Below are positions 23,950-34,169 of a DNA stretch of 64,000 nt, piece after piece. Below the pieces are notes generated by a model. It was not told where the DNA came from and did no database searches. It saw only the letters and a list, made by a program, of their open reading frames with translations. This DNA comes from Spongospora subterranea f. sp. subterranea (Eukaryota; Endomyxa: Phytomyxea; Phytomyxea; Plasmodiophorida): contig JAUGWO010000212.1 of assembly GCA_049724395.1 (NCBI GenBank), positions 1-64,000 on the forward strand. Direction: 5' to 3'. How positions within the stretch are numbered: the first letter of the stretch is position 1; each line of letters starts with the position of its first letter. A program made the translations under genes and the position numbers.

Positions 23950-24695
23950 TGCCAACTTCCCACATCTTGTTTCCACGAATATTGCTGGAATTACCCTGGT
24001 TTTCCTTACCGCCACCTCCAATATCTGGAATATATTAATCGGACTCACAATCAAATTTATGGACTCAATTCTTGTTATTATGTATCATTTGCGATATCAG
24101 TAAAGTGTCGAGGTCAAGTCTGTTTTTCTACAATCAAGGAATACATTAGGTTCGAAATATAGTAATGAGAACAATATAAAAATGTAAGGACGTGATCGTT
24201 CCGCCCGAAAGGGTGTTAGGGTTTGTTACGGTCGTGAATATCTTGATCGTGAATAGGACGACAATAAACCATACGCGAACGTGAGAGTTATATCTAGCAA
24301 TAACAGTAGACGATATATCATCACAATAGGTTCAATGTCGTCATTCTTACACGTCCATTGTATATCATGACATATTTCGATAAGACTGCCCATGAACTAC
24401 TTCAGACAATCGGATTAACACAATGATTGTCACTGGTGGGGAAATACTGTCGAAACAATCGTTAGATATCGCGAGATCGTTGACATATTTTCATGGTGGG
24501 TGTAAATCAATATGATAATCCCTTTGATTGATATCATCCCCATTTCCACTCCACCCATCGGAACACGATCATCACTGTTCGGGCCATCGCCCAGGTTCAC
24601 TGTCCAGTGATCGATTATCGCCGGGCGATCGATATCAGTGGAGGTCGCCGGGGACGGACCCAGATCAATATCAAGGCAGGGAGGGAGACGGCGCC
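23950..24695. other. Divergent intergenic region
   Basis: About 750 bp between two start codons pointing away from each other, presumably containing both promoters. I see no clear TATA box or repeat. The right third is GC-rich and open on both strands, which I regard as chance. Confidence 0.4.
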
Positions 24696-25253
24696 ATGCG
24701 GGTCTATTGGAAGGTGCCGGCGTCCTCAACTCCATCAACAATACTATCGGCGATCGCCACCGCAATCCCCATATCCATCCCCGATCCGCTCCCCTTCACC
24801 GTCCAGGTCCAGCTCTTTCAGCTCCGATCGTCTTCGGGCCCGTCCACGTCTCACACCGATGTTCGAACAGTTCGCGATTCCCGTTTATCGTCGCGTTTAT
24901 ATATCGTCACCTCTGACGATATCGTGGAATGTCTATCAGATCAGCCCAATCTGATCGATCTGCAGAACGCCAGTCCCCGATTATCGGTCAGCTGGCAAGG
25001 GCAGTCGTTCATGATCGGCGATCTGACGATCTCGATCATGACGCAGCGACAAGACACGCTGATCGCGATCGATTACAGGCCGTGCACGATGACAAACATG
25101 AGGAAGGCGAGCATGGAGATCATGGCCACGATCAATATCGATAAGGCGATCGTGATCCCATTACCCGCCTATAAACCGTTCAAGCTGGGCACGCTCTACA
25201 CAGACCATCATCGGGCACTCGATATGGCCCATATCCTTCTCCCAACATCATAA
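24696..25253 (+). CDS. Mediator subunit 20-like protein
   Basis: A single exon of 185 residues. The tail region MIGDLTISIMTQRQDTLIAI followed by DYRPC resembles the MED20/Srb2 core, where a strand pair (VKVGTVTM..., then VEVEYGPC in the human protein) is the most conserved part. The N-terminus (MRVYWKVPASS) and overall length are close to MED20 (about 210 residues). MED20 belongs to the Mediator head module and binds the RNA polymerase II machinery in the nucleus. ATG 24696 was chosen because upstream in-frame sequence starts only at a TTG. Similarity is from memory and moderate. Confidence 0.5.
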   Translation: MRVYWKVPASSTPSTILSAIATAIPISIPDPLPFTVQVQLFQLRSSSGPSTSHTDVRTVRDSRLSSRLYIVTSDDIVECLSDQPNLIDLQNASPRLSVSWQGQSFMIGDLTISIMTQRQDTLIAIDYRPCTMTNMRKASMEIMATINIDKAIVIPLPAYKPFKLGTLYTDHHRALDMAHILLPTS

Positions 25254-25823
25254 ACGAACACGTTGGTAATTCTCGATCAACGATCTCTCTCTATCGAAAT
25301 TCAAAACCGGGCGATATTGTCCAAAAATACGACTCAATGATAATCAAATAATCCAAAATAAAGTCGTTATTGTGGGATTATCGTCATACCCAGCATTTAC
25401 CGTTTTTTCATGTTTTGTCTTGTTTTTATACAAAACCATTAAATTACAATCGAAAGGAATTTGTGTATTTGACTGATCGACGAAATCGCGAAGTCGCTCA
25501 TAGATTGGAGTCATTTAAAATAAATGGATCGGTGAGTAATAAGGAGACTGAACAACTATAGATCAGCGAGAATTTGGGGGAAATCGGGCGAAATTAACGA
25601 GTGACACGCCGAGGTCGAAGTGGGAAAATATCGATTGATTGACGGAGTCCGTGACGGTGTTCAACGAATACCCCGCGGAGAGAGAAGTGGAGGTACAGGC
25701 GAGGTGGCGCGGCCAAGGGTAGAGAGGATTCCCTGAGATCCCCGCCAATCTTAAAGTGTTGAGTGGGGTGTGTTCGATCGACCTCGGGGCCATTTTCTCC
25801 ATCTGACACCCCCCGCGATCACC
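25254..25823. other. Intergenic region; one doubtful minus-strand ORF
   Basis: The region holds no convincing gene. A 71-codon minus-strand ORF (25594-25809) starts 15 bp from the ATG of the next gene on the other strand. It lacks homology I recognise, so I do not call it. Confidence 0.4.
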
Positions 25824-27546
25824 ATGATGATGGGTCATCATTGCCTGCCTGAACACTACGAGGAACTGGACGAACTGTAAACCACAAATCGCCCAGGCTC
25901 TGTTCGCCAAATACATTATATCTCACCACCCCCCGTTCGCTCGCAGGTTCTTCGAGGACGAGGAGCTGCTGGACGACCATGGCGACTTCGAGGAGATCAT
26001 CCTGGACGAGGAGATCGAGCTGGACGAGATCCGCCATGGATATATGGAGCCGCAGCTGACGATCGACCAATCATTCACCATGATGCACCAGCCATATCCA
26101 CAGCAATCCCCATTCCACATCCAGGAACCCGCCCAGCAACTCGTCCCGACACCATCCGAGCAGTATTTCCCGCCCGAACCGCCCGCCCAGGTCAAACGGT
26201 TCCCAACACACGAACTGGCGCCCAACGATCAGGTCGGTGGTTTCCCTCCGAACCGCTCAATCATCATGTGCGTTCCGTAATTGGTTTACTGATGAGGGAT
26301 TGGAATGGCGAACAGGTCCTCATGGATATGGGCCTGATCCCGACATTCCAGTGGATCGGCAACCTGGAGTGCTTCCTGGTCGATCACGGGCGGTTCTGTG
26401 AGGCGTACGAGGAGAACACACAGCAGCTGGAGAATGGGCCAGTACCGGGGATCTGCTGTTTTACACTCAGCTCGAATACCAATCTCGATCTGGAGATCGA
26501 ACACGACGACGATGGGATAACAATGATATTTATCAAGAATTCGTACACAACTGGACTCATCGGTGCGTTGTTTGAATTTCTTAACAAGAAAAGAAAACGG
26601 GCGAAGCCCCACCTTTTCGCACGATCCGGATTGTAATTATTGGTGTTTTTTTTTCTAGGCGTGATTCCATCCGTATTCAGCGTCGTTCTGATTCCATTGA
26701 TCCGATCGGGCCTGATTCGCGTAGCGGGTAAGATCGAGACCCTAATCCATCCCGAGAATTGTCCACCGCCATTCAAGCTTATATTGTCTGGGAACATGTC
26801 CGCCATATCCAATGGCGACAATTTCGACCCGACCGTCGTTCAGGCCCTAGTCCAATTGAGAAGGTCGATTATCGCCATGCAATTCGCCGAGATTGTTTTT
26901 CCGTGTTGGTCTGACCCTTGGTCGTTTTAGGTGGCTGAAGCGCCCGAAAGGTGTATTTATCGCTCCGGAATTGCCAGCCAATATCAATCAGGTTCGGAAG
27001 GTTCTGAATCGGCCTGAGAAGAAGCGCCTTGTGTCGCTGAACGGGGACCAATCCCGTCAACCGTCGCCACAATTGGTGGAGTCGAATCGGCCATCGCGAA
27101 CGGCCGTCGCCAACACCCCGTTGGTTATCAATGACCTTCCGCCGTCGTCCCTATCGCGATCGGAAACGGCCCCCGCCCGATCCAGGTCCACAATGGAGCT
27201 CTTGAACCACCGGAGACAGCTCAGGAATCGGCGCGAGATCGAGCAATGTCGAACGGCCGACGTTCCCAGACTGATGAAGGCCATCAGACACGAGTCGAAA
27301 TCGTGGACGTCGATCGAGCGGGTCGAGACGATCGTGAACCAGTTCGTGGAGTGCCGCGATCCCCTAAGCTGTATCGGGCGACTGTTGGGCGCGACCATGG
27401 CGCTATCGTCGTTACCACACATGGGATCCGTCCTACAAGAGGGCTGGAACATCGTGATGTCGGGGGGTAAAGGTGGCCCGGTTATGGCTCCATCGCTTAG
27501 GAGAGCGATTCAGCAATTGCTTGACGACTTACGATCGCAATATTAA
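25824..27546 (+). CDS. Unrecognised multi-exon protein, about 480 residues
   Basis: Frame logic gives five exons: 25824-25876, 25947-26232, 26316-26562, 26659 to about 26902, and about 26931-27546. The introns are 70, 83, 96 and about 28 nt (22 or 46 nt also keep the frame at the last). Total about 481 codons. The N-terminus is very acidic (FFEDEELLDDHGDFEEII), then Pro/Gln-rich. The middle part (LMDMGLIPTFQWIGNLECF, then SVVLIPLIRSGLIRVAGKIE) looks folded. A basic, Ser-rich linker follows, and then a helical C-terminus ending AIQQLLDDLRSQY. I do not recognise the family. It lies 170 bp upstream of AIDA in the same direction and is GC-richer than its surroundings. Confidence 0.65.
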
Positions 27547-27716
27547 ACCCAAGATATATCTAATTTAAATCGAACATCGTCTGCCGGAATGGTTCGTGTT
27601 TCTAGAGGCTTTATCGGGTGTTGAGTACGCCCTTCCCGTCCTTTAATAACCAACCGATCACAATTCGATCGGGGTCGAGTTCCCCCTGCTGATAGAAACG
27701 TCCTGGCGGTGGAATC

Positions 27717-28833
27717 ATGTCGACGGAAGGGCTGAAGCAGGCGCTGGATAAGAACCGGCAATTGCAGACGATCTGGTATCGGACGATGAAAGACGCAGTA
27801 GACGCCGATGAATGGGGTCAAACTGTGGAAGCGGTTGATGGGTACGAGAGGTAGGATAAGGGCGGTTGTCGCTGATATTGAATAAGGTTCAGGGAATTGG
27901 GTGATCTGATGTTGAGTTTACCTTACAGATTATTGAGCCTGATTGACAGTAATCGCGGAAGCAAATCGTCGTCGTCGTCGTCTGATTCGGTAGGCGATCG
28001 CCCATTTGTTGGAAATGGCACCCGATCGATCAACACTGACGAATTTCTCCCAAAAGGATATGATCGCCAACCTTTACACCTCAATCAACTCCCGTCTGAA
28101 TTATCTCAAAATTGGCATCGCCGGCGGCGTCAAATCGTTCCCCGTCAAAGACCTGAAACTACTACTGGACCAGGTCCAGACACTGTTCTCCCCCGAAGGC
28201 ATCAACGATTGTGTCGCCGCAATCTCTTCGTCCAGCGCCAAGTCGGTGTCGACTCCCTTGTCGCCAACGCGAACCAAAATTCGCCTTCATATTGTGCGAA
28301 TCGGACTGAAAGACGCTGATCGATACGTCTCCCCAAGGATTGACGTCTCGATCATCGACAAACAAGGACGATTGATTGCCCCCGTAGAAAACACCCCGAT
28401 TTGTAGTCAGCTTCAGGGCCATAAGCACATTGTGATCGACCACACTCTGATGTTGAAAACGTGCCGGGAACACATGGAACCGGGATTCGCGATCGTGTTC
28501 GAGTTCAAGCACGTGAAGATGTTGCAAGGGGGGCGGCTGAGCACGCGCTGCTGGGCGTTTATGGAAACAGATGAGATCAAACCCGATATTGATATCGCGT
28601 TAGAGCTGTACAAGAAACCGACCGATCTCACTCGCAAAAGACTGGTGTTGCAATTCGGTGAAACCGCTTTATTTACATTTACGAGTGATGTTTGGACAAT
28701 AAAAATGGACTTAACAAATTTGGATCATTCGCAAGAGAACGTGGCTTTTGGTGCTATTGGGCATTACAATGTACCTGAGAGATTTCGACGATTTCGACAG
28801 CACAATTTGGGAAGATTTACTTGGAGACGATGA
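27717..28833 (+). CDS. AIDA: Axin interactor, dorsalization-associated (AIDA) orthologue
   Basis: Three exons: 27717-27850, 27893-27989 and 28057-28833, with introns of 42 and 67 nt. All splice in frame and give 335 residues (human about 306). The N-terminal helical domain shows DEWGQTVEAVDGYER, matching DSWGQLVEAIDEYQ in the human protein. The C-terminal C2-like AIDA domain has IGLKDADRYVSPRIDVS, the central FEFKHVK, and CWAFMETDEIKP followed by ELYKKPTDLTRKRL, almost the same as human MEMDEIKPG and ELYKKPTDFKRKKL. In vertebrates AIDA binds axin and blocks JNK signalling, and also acts in ER lipid-enzyme turnover. The C2 domain binds membrane lipids. The last 50 residues differ from human. 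Confidence 0.93.
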
Positions 28834-29117
28834 TCAATTCAGATTGATAACAGAATCTGAATATGGAGAATAAGGAGTTAAGATTGGCAGCCGTAATCTA
28901 CTACACTCTGTCAGGGTCGTTATCCTGATATGGCGATTATCGCTCCATGGACATGGCGCTCCCATATTTCTCTTTTAATGATACGTGAATGGGTTGATAA
29001 TAACTATAATCGCCATTGCCAACGCTATTAGATGTACAAAAACAACGATCCACTTTGTAAATACAATATCATACATAGAAATATATTAAAAATGATGATA
29101 AACCGTTCCTTGGGCAT
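28834..29117. other. Convergent 3' intergenic gap
   Basis: 284 bp between the stop codons of AIDA and the TBC gene. AT-rich; must hold both polyadenylation sites. No ORF of note. Confidence 0.5.
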
Positions 29118-30242
29118 CTAATACTGTCTTCTTCTTTCATTTAGCGCCTTTTCGACGTTCTCTTCTTTTTCCCGACAGACAGCCCGGAATTTACTAATTG
29201 TTGATCGTTTCAATGTTCCAATTTTCTTGAATGCTTGATGCATCAAAGCATCGCCGTCGTATTGATCTTTCCCTATTCTTGTTAACACCTTGATTACATG
29301 ATTGGCATCGCGACACTCCGACAAATCATTTACGTGCAACTTCAGTAATGCCAAGCTAATCCTAAAGAGTACCTTCTCGCCTTCAACCAACAGGCAATCC
29401 CAAACGCGAAGAACGGTTTCGATGGGTAATGTGTTGACAAACAGCGGCAGAAACCATCCGACACATACGACTAAAATATCGATATTGAACTTTGTGAGAA
29501 TTGCGTCAACTTCCGGTAACATCTTCCTAATCAGGATCCTCAAAACACCCAGCTCCACTCGGCATCCTAAGAGCGACTGATCGTAGAAATCTCTCGGCAA
29601 AATTCGCTCAACAATGGCAATTAACATCCAATAAGAACGTTCGGCATCGAATAATAAATTCAACAGTCCAGCGACGAAATTCATAGACTGGCTATACCCA
29701 ATATGTGGATTGCGGATCGCGAAAGCGGTCAATGACGATCGCAAAGCGTCCAGACCGGATTGTGTCCGATAAAACGGATGATTGGGAAATGTCCTCTGTA
29801 GGTCCTTTTCGATCTGTTCTTGAGCTACGGTCGGTTCTTTGTAATGTCTGGATTGTTCCAATAAGCGAGAAAATTCCCCGGGATGAGATGAAGACATGAT
29901 TGAAATCGAGCACGCCCATGACCAAACCTCAGGTCGAATCCGGCATGGAATACCACGACGTATTAGCCTCCTCCTGATATATATTTGCTCAACTGTCAAA
30001 GGCGTCAGATTCGGCAGGTGGTGATCCCATGTCCGCGACTGCTTTTGACGTTGGTCATGTGCCTGTGCGTCCCACGCAGCCCGACTGGTCTTTTTCAGGC
30101 GACGGTGATCCATGTCCGGACCAGACGACGAGGCCGGGGACTGTCCCCCATCGAAATGGAGATGGTCGTCGTGATCGTCATCAGACGATGATTCGAATCC
30201 GAGATCATGTCTATTATGCCATACGGTATTAGTACCGGACAT
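29118..30242 (-). CDS. TBC-domain Rab GTPase-activating protein (TBC1D2/GRTP1-like)
   Basis: One exon, 374 residues from ATG 30242. A histidine/acid-rich N-terminus precedes the TBC domain from about residue 85. The arginine-finger motif is intact (IEKDLQRTFPNHPFY). The glutamine-finger motif reads YSQSMNFVAG instead of the usual Y[CS]QGMN. The later part ILPRDFYDQSLLG, then VGWFLPLFVNTLP and VLRVWDCLLVEGEKVLFRIS is closest to the TBC1D2/GRTP1 class. TBC proteins stimulate GTP hydrolysis by Rabs and so end membrane-traffic signals. Both catalytic residues (R and Q) are present, so activity is plausible. It is convergent with AIDA. Confidence 0.88.
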   Translation of the reverse strand: MSGTNTVWHNRHDLGFESSSDDDHDDHLHFDGGQSPASSSGPDMDHRRLKKTSRAAWDAQAHDQRQKQSRTWDHHLPNLTPLTVEQIYIRRRLIRRGIPCRIRPEVWSWACSISIMSSSHPGEFSRLLEQSRHYKEPTVAQEQIEKDLQRTFPNHPFYRTQSGLDALRSSLTAFAIRNPHIGYSQSMNFVAGLLNLLFDAERSYWMLIAIVERILPRDFYDQSLLGCRVELGVLRILIRKMLPEVDAILTKFNIDILVVCVGWFLPLFVNTLPIETVLRVWDCLLVEGEKVLFRISLALLKLHVNDLSECRDANHVIKVLTRIGKDQYDGDALMHQAFKKIGTLKRSTISKFRAVCREKEENVEKALNERRRQY

Positions 30243-30293
30243 AACCTTAATAGTGTTACAGGTCACTATGTGTATCGAGGAGCAGTGTCGGGT

Positions 30294-30690
30294 TTAGGGG
30301 CCGCAGCCACTCCCCGCGGTGATGATCGATGGGCTGCAGTCACAGCTGATGATTAGACGGTGGACGTGTGGTAGGGTGGGGAGTGAATTCAGGAGCAGTG
30401 TTGGGATTAGGGGCTGCAGCCACAGCTGATGATAAGATGGCGGACGTGTGGTATGGTGGAGAGAGAATTGGCAGGCCGACTCAGAAACACAGATACACTG
30501 CTCACACAATCAGTGTGGTACAGATAGGGAAGATGAGCGATGGGCTGCGGCCACTTGGGGAGCGGACGATACCGAGCGTGTCCGATGATGGACGTGTGGT
30601 AGAGTCGAAGGTGAATTACAGGTCGACAGAGCAACACAGATACACTCCTCACACAATACAGATACACTCCTCACACAATCAGTGTGGGTA
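30294..30690. repeat. Degenerate direct repeats upstream of DNAAF5
   Basis: Units such as GGGCTGCAGYCACAGCTGAT, GTGTGGTAGGGTGG and CAGATACACTCCTCACACAA recur two to four times, with CACAATCAGTGTGG twice. The array spans roughly 400 bp between the TBC and DNAAF5 starts. Short ORFs inside (minus strand 30407-30667 and others) are by-products of the repeats. Confidence 0.75.
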
Positions 30691-31057
30691 GGGATGATGG
30701 TTGAGATCAGGAAGGTTCAAATCAGCCAGTTTTACGTCGAATAAAAAACTGTTATCGATTCGCTTAATCTGATATCGCCCAGGTCTGCTGCGTATGAAGA
30801 AACTCCAGCCAGCGATCGTCGCTAGTACTACCTTTGATCGATATCTTGTTGATGTCCAGGGTTTGCATAGAGTCGGCCAATAATTTCCTGTGCTCAGTCG
30901 AGGTCTGGCCTCGAGCTCTTTTATAGATATAATGAGGCCACATCCCACAGTACAGCAATGAACAACTGCTTCATCTCTACCCGTCCAACCTGTGACCGAA
31001 TAATCTACCGGTACAGGAAGGACTGGTGTTTATACCTGTAGAGGAGCAGAATTACAT
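30691..31057. other. 5' flank of DNAAF5; weak minus-strand ORFs
   Basis: Two short minus-strand ORFs (30679-30948, 89 codons; 30764-30958, 64 codons, containing KRARGQTSTEHRKLLADSM) overlap in different frames. The second looks mildly protein-like but is unrecognised and starts near the repeats, so I do not call a gene. Confidence 0.3.
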
Positions 31058-32590
31058 ATGATGAGCGAGGAAGGTGCAGTTCAAACATATAGATGTGATC
31101 ATGGCAAGGGCAAGGATGACCATACATCTACACCCAGACTGACTATCGATCGGTATATCGCGCTAATGAGTTCCACAAACATGATGGAGAGAATGACGGC
31201 GCTAGGATCGTTGGAACGGCAACTTAATGATGATTTAGCGGTATCGGATGTTGCCTCTCTGCTTCGCGCTTTGCTAAAGCGACTAATGGATAGCCGGGAA
31301 GCATGTCGTTCATCGTCTGTTAATATCCTTCTGATACTTGTCACCCGTCTCTCGTCTGATTGCCTTCCATTGCTGATCCCCGTTATCAAATATCGTCTAT
31401 GCACCGATCCGGATCCTAGTGAACACCAGCGAGTACGTCTTCTTCACCTTCTTCACGAGTTGGTTATGAAATTCATGAATGTGATCCCGGCCTACCTAGC
31501 TGACATTATGTTCATCTTCATCTATTGTCTTCACGATCGGGATCCCGACGTTTTGTTCCAAACTTGTTCATCCCTAATCGCGTTCGAGCCCGCCTTATCG
31601 TCATCGCTGGCATCTTACGCCATTCCCGTTATCAACGGCGTCATGCCGATGCTGCGCCATCGTCATGGTCGCTTGCGACGCATTGCCCTATCTGTCATAG
31701 CGCCATACATGTATCATCGAGCAGGAGAGACCATCAGGACATTATCGGCATACCGGGAATCGAATGTAGTCCCGATCGCATCCTTTTACGGGCCCGAGAC
31801 GCGTATAAATTACTTCGCATCGTTGGTCGATGATGGCCAGATCAAGGTTCGCTCACGGTTTTATGCAATGCTTCAGCAATGGTCGTCGTCTCTTCCTGAA
31901 TGGATAGATTATGAGACTTTATTGACGCCATACCTCCTTTCTGGACTGATCGACTGTGATTTTGCTATTCGAAAATCGTCTGTGGCAGCTGTTGAGGCGG
32001 CCGGTCGCAAATACGTCGACGAGCACGAAGACGAGTTCTACGATCAGCAAAGGTTTGACACGGAGTTCAGCGCCTGGCAGCGATCCAACCCGTTGGTTCT
32101 GCCACCGTTGACTGAACGTGCCTCGATTGGAGCTAGGATCATCGTGTCTAGTCAAATGCCACGACTCCTTCCTGCGCTGGTTCAAGAGGTGACCGATTGG
32201 AGGGATACAACCAGGAAATCGTCCCTGGCTCTCATTAGGATTATGTTGATCTATTCGGAAGGGAAAGCTTCGATCCATGCGCTCGATATACTGTCGTGTT
32301 TGCTTTACGGAAGCGTGGAGCAGGAACTAGGCAATGACGCAATCGATTGTGCCAGGATAATCAGCCATACTGTATCAAAACAGGTATGGCTGCCATACCT
32401 TATTAGCCAAGCGGGCAACGCTCCACGATCTCGGTTCGCTTTAATCGCCGAGGCGTGTCTATTGGCGACCAATCCGGAACAATTCTCGGAATACCATGAG
32501 GGTCTCAGAATCATCGCAGCCGAGCTCAACGATAATCAGACTCACCTAAAGGAGTCGATTGCCAAGGTTATCAATGACGATCCTCTATAA
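31058..32590 (+). CDS. DNAAF5: Dynein axonemal assembly factor 5 (HEAT-repeat protein)
   Basis: One exon, 510 residues of HEAT repeats. The C-terminal half matches DNAAF5/HEATR2: ADFAIRKSSVAAVEAAG-type repeat, the pattern LPALVQEVTDWRDTTRKSSL (human [20 protein letters not shown]), then LIYSEGKASIHALDILSCLL (human LLHAEDHATQHLEVVLRTL). DNAAF5 is a cytoplasmic factor needed to pre-assemble axonemal dynein arms for motile cilia. It is shorter than human (855 residues) because the C-terminal HEAT repeats are absent. The first of two adjacent in-frame Met codons (31058) was chosen as start. The stop lies only 37 bp from the stop of the convergent Sel1 gene. Confidence 0.8.
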   Translation: MMSEEGAVQTYRCDHGKGKDDHTSTPRLTIDRYIALMSSTNMMERMTALGSLERQLNDDLAVSDVASLLRALLKRLMDSREACRSSSVNILLILVTRLSSDCLPLLIPVIKYRLCTDPDPSEHQRVRLLHLLHELVMKFMNVIPAYLADIMFIFIYCLHDRDPDVLFQTCSSLIAFEPALSSSLASYAIPVINGVMPMLRHRHGRLRRIALSVIAPYMYHRAGETIRTLSAYRESNVVPIASFYGPETRINYFASLVDDGQIKVRSRFYAMLQQWSSSLPEWIDYETLLTPYLLSGLIDCDFAIRKSSVAAVEAAGRKYVDEHEDEFYDQQRFDTEFSAWQRSNPLVLPPLTERASIGARIIVSSQMPRLLPALVQEVTDWRDTTRKSSLALIRIMLIYSEGKASIHALDILSCLLYGSVEQELGNDAIDCARIISHTVSKQVWLPYLISQAGNAPRSRFALIAEACLLATNPEQFSEYHEGLRIIAAELNDNQTHLKESIAKVINDDPL

Positions 32591-32627
32591 AAATCTGCTG
32601 CAATAGTTTATATGGACGGTCTAAGCT

Positions 32628-34106
32628 CTAGACCATACGAGCTAAGTTGACGCGCATGGATGGAGCCATGATTTTCAACAATAATTGAGTCTCTTTCCAG
32701 TCTTCATATCCTTCTTGAATCTTGGGGTCGGACATTAGAGATTGCAATACAGCAACGGCATCGGGATTGCCAAGCTTGACGGCTCGTTCAACCCAATGAC
32801 AACCAGATAATACATTTCTTTCGCAGCCCATCCCTTCCAGGTACATCACGCCGATTATGAAGGTGGCCGTATGCACACCATGAAGCGCCGACCTTAGACT
32901 CCAGGTGAACCCCAAGTGTAAATCCTCAGGGACGTTTTCCCCCGCGTTGTACATCTTGCCCAGATCCAGCTGGGCCCGAGGGTTTTCACCATCGGCCGCT
33001 GCTCTGATCAGACGCATCCCTTCTTCGACGTTGAGTTCTAATCCAGCCGATCCCGACAACATTAACGATCCTGTGATGTACATTGCTTCCGGATTCCCTT
33101 GCTTGGCCGCTTCTGTGAACCAATGAATCGCCCGTTCTGTATCAGCAACGACAGTTGGCAACCCCTGAACAATTCATCAGGAACCACTTGAAATCATGAC
33201 ACCAACAGTGAATACCTGAATTAATATTCCTCCGGCTAAGACTTGAGCATCGGCCAGACCAGATTCAGCAGCTTGTAGAACAAATTTCAGTCCTGCTACC
33301 GGGTCTTTCTCCACGCCGCGACCAAGAATAAGACATCGACCAGTGTGAAATTGAGCAGTTCGTAAACCGGCCAACGCCCCCATCATAGAGTACTTGAAGC
33401 ATCTTGCGGCGTCGGTATTGGATAGCAACGCCACCATCTTCATCATACTTAAAGCGTGACCACCCTCTGCTGCTTTTTCCAGCCAATGCTCATACTTGTC
33501 CAGATCATCTAAATCGGAGAACATGACTGCCAGTGCGTATTGCGATTCGGCGTAATTCGAGTTCGCCAGAAGCATCATTGAATCAAAACAGGCATGTCGG
33601 GCCGCAATATGATGAAGGGTGTTGACTATAGAACTGGAGCGATCAATGGCGAGTGCTCGCTGGATTAAATCGACACGGTTGACCTTGCGTTGATAAAGAC
33701 CGGCCATCAAGACTATGTGCTCAATTTCAAGGTCACTGCTGTCAAGCTGATCGAGAATATCATCAACCTCCTTTCCGTCCAACGACTTCAACAATGCAGT
33801 AATTCCTGCACTAGTTCCAAGATCGTAGCATTCCTCATCTCCAATATCCAGAACCTTGCCGTCAAAACACTCATTTTTACAATAATCTTGACCACGCTCT
33901 GAAACCTCAGCCCCGGGATCGCGTTCATCTCGCTGGCCAGGCAATTCACGAACCACCTCATCTCTATCTACACACTCTGTAGCCCCATTGGCCGATAATG
34001 GCACCCGCTCGTTGATCGCCGAGTCGAACTGGGAGGCCTGCTCCGGCTTAGAAAGCGCAAGATGCGGTTCTTCCATTGAATTCGTCGTAGTCTGTGAATC
34101 CTTCAT
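32628..34106 (-). CDS. Sel1-like repeat protein
   Basis: Two exons (33216-34106 and 32628-33164) with a 51-nt intron at 33165-33215; splicing keeps the frame and gives 475 residues. ATG 34106 is the first ATG; the frame upstream opens only at a TTG. The N-terminal third is acidic and probably disordered. From about residue 195, Sel1-type tetratricopeptide-like repeats follow: YALAVMFSDLDDLDKYEHWL, KAAEGGHALSMMKMVALL, ILGRGVEKDPVAGLKFVLQA, ERAIHWFTEAAKQGNPEAMY and LDLGKMYNAGENVPEDLHLG. Such repeats are adaptor surfaces, for example in ER-associated degradation and signalling. The partner is unknown. A 24-bp direct repeat (ATCGGAACTGGAATGGCCAA) lies just upstream at about 34117-34165. Confidence 0.82.
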
Positions 34107-34169
34107 CAGGACCTGGTAGATCGGAACTGGAATGGCCAAGTGTATCGGAACTGGAATGGCCAATTTTGC

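Noticed and set aside
24430-24954. Overlapping ORFs on both strands upstream of the MED20-like gene
   Set aside because: GC-rich sequence with few stops in any frame; only the frame starting at 24696 shows family similarity.
25563-25916. 117-codon minus-strand ORF next to the multi-exon gene
   Set aside because: It overlaps the first exon and intron of the plus-strand gene, has another open frame beside it, and shows no family features.
27057-27452. 131-codon minus-strand ORF
   Set aside because: A shadow of the last exon of the multi-exon gene in GC-rich sequence.
31099-32278. Minus-strand ORFs inside DNAAF5
   Set aside because: Antisense shadows of a well-supported HEAT-repeat gene.
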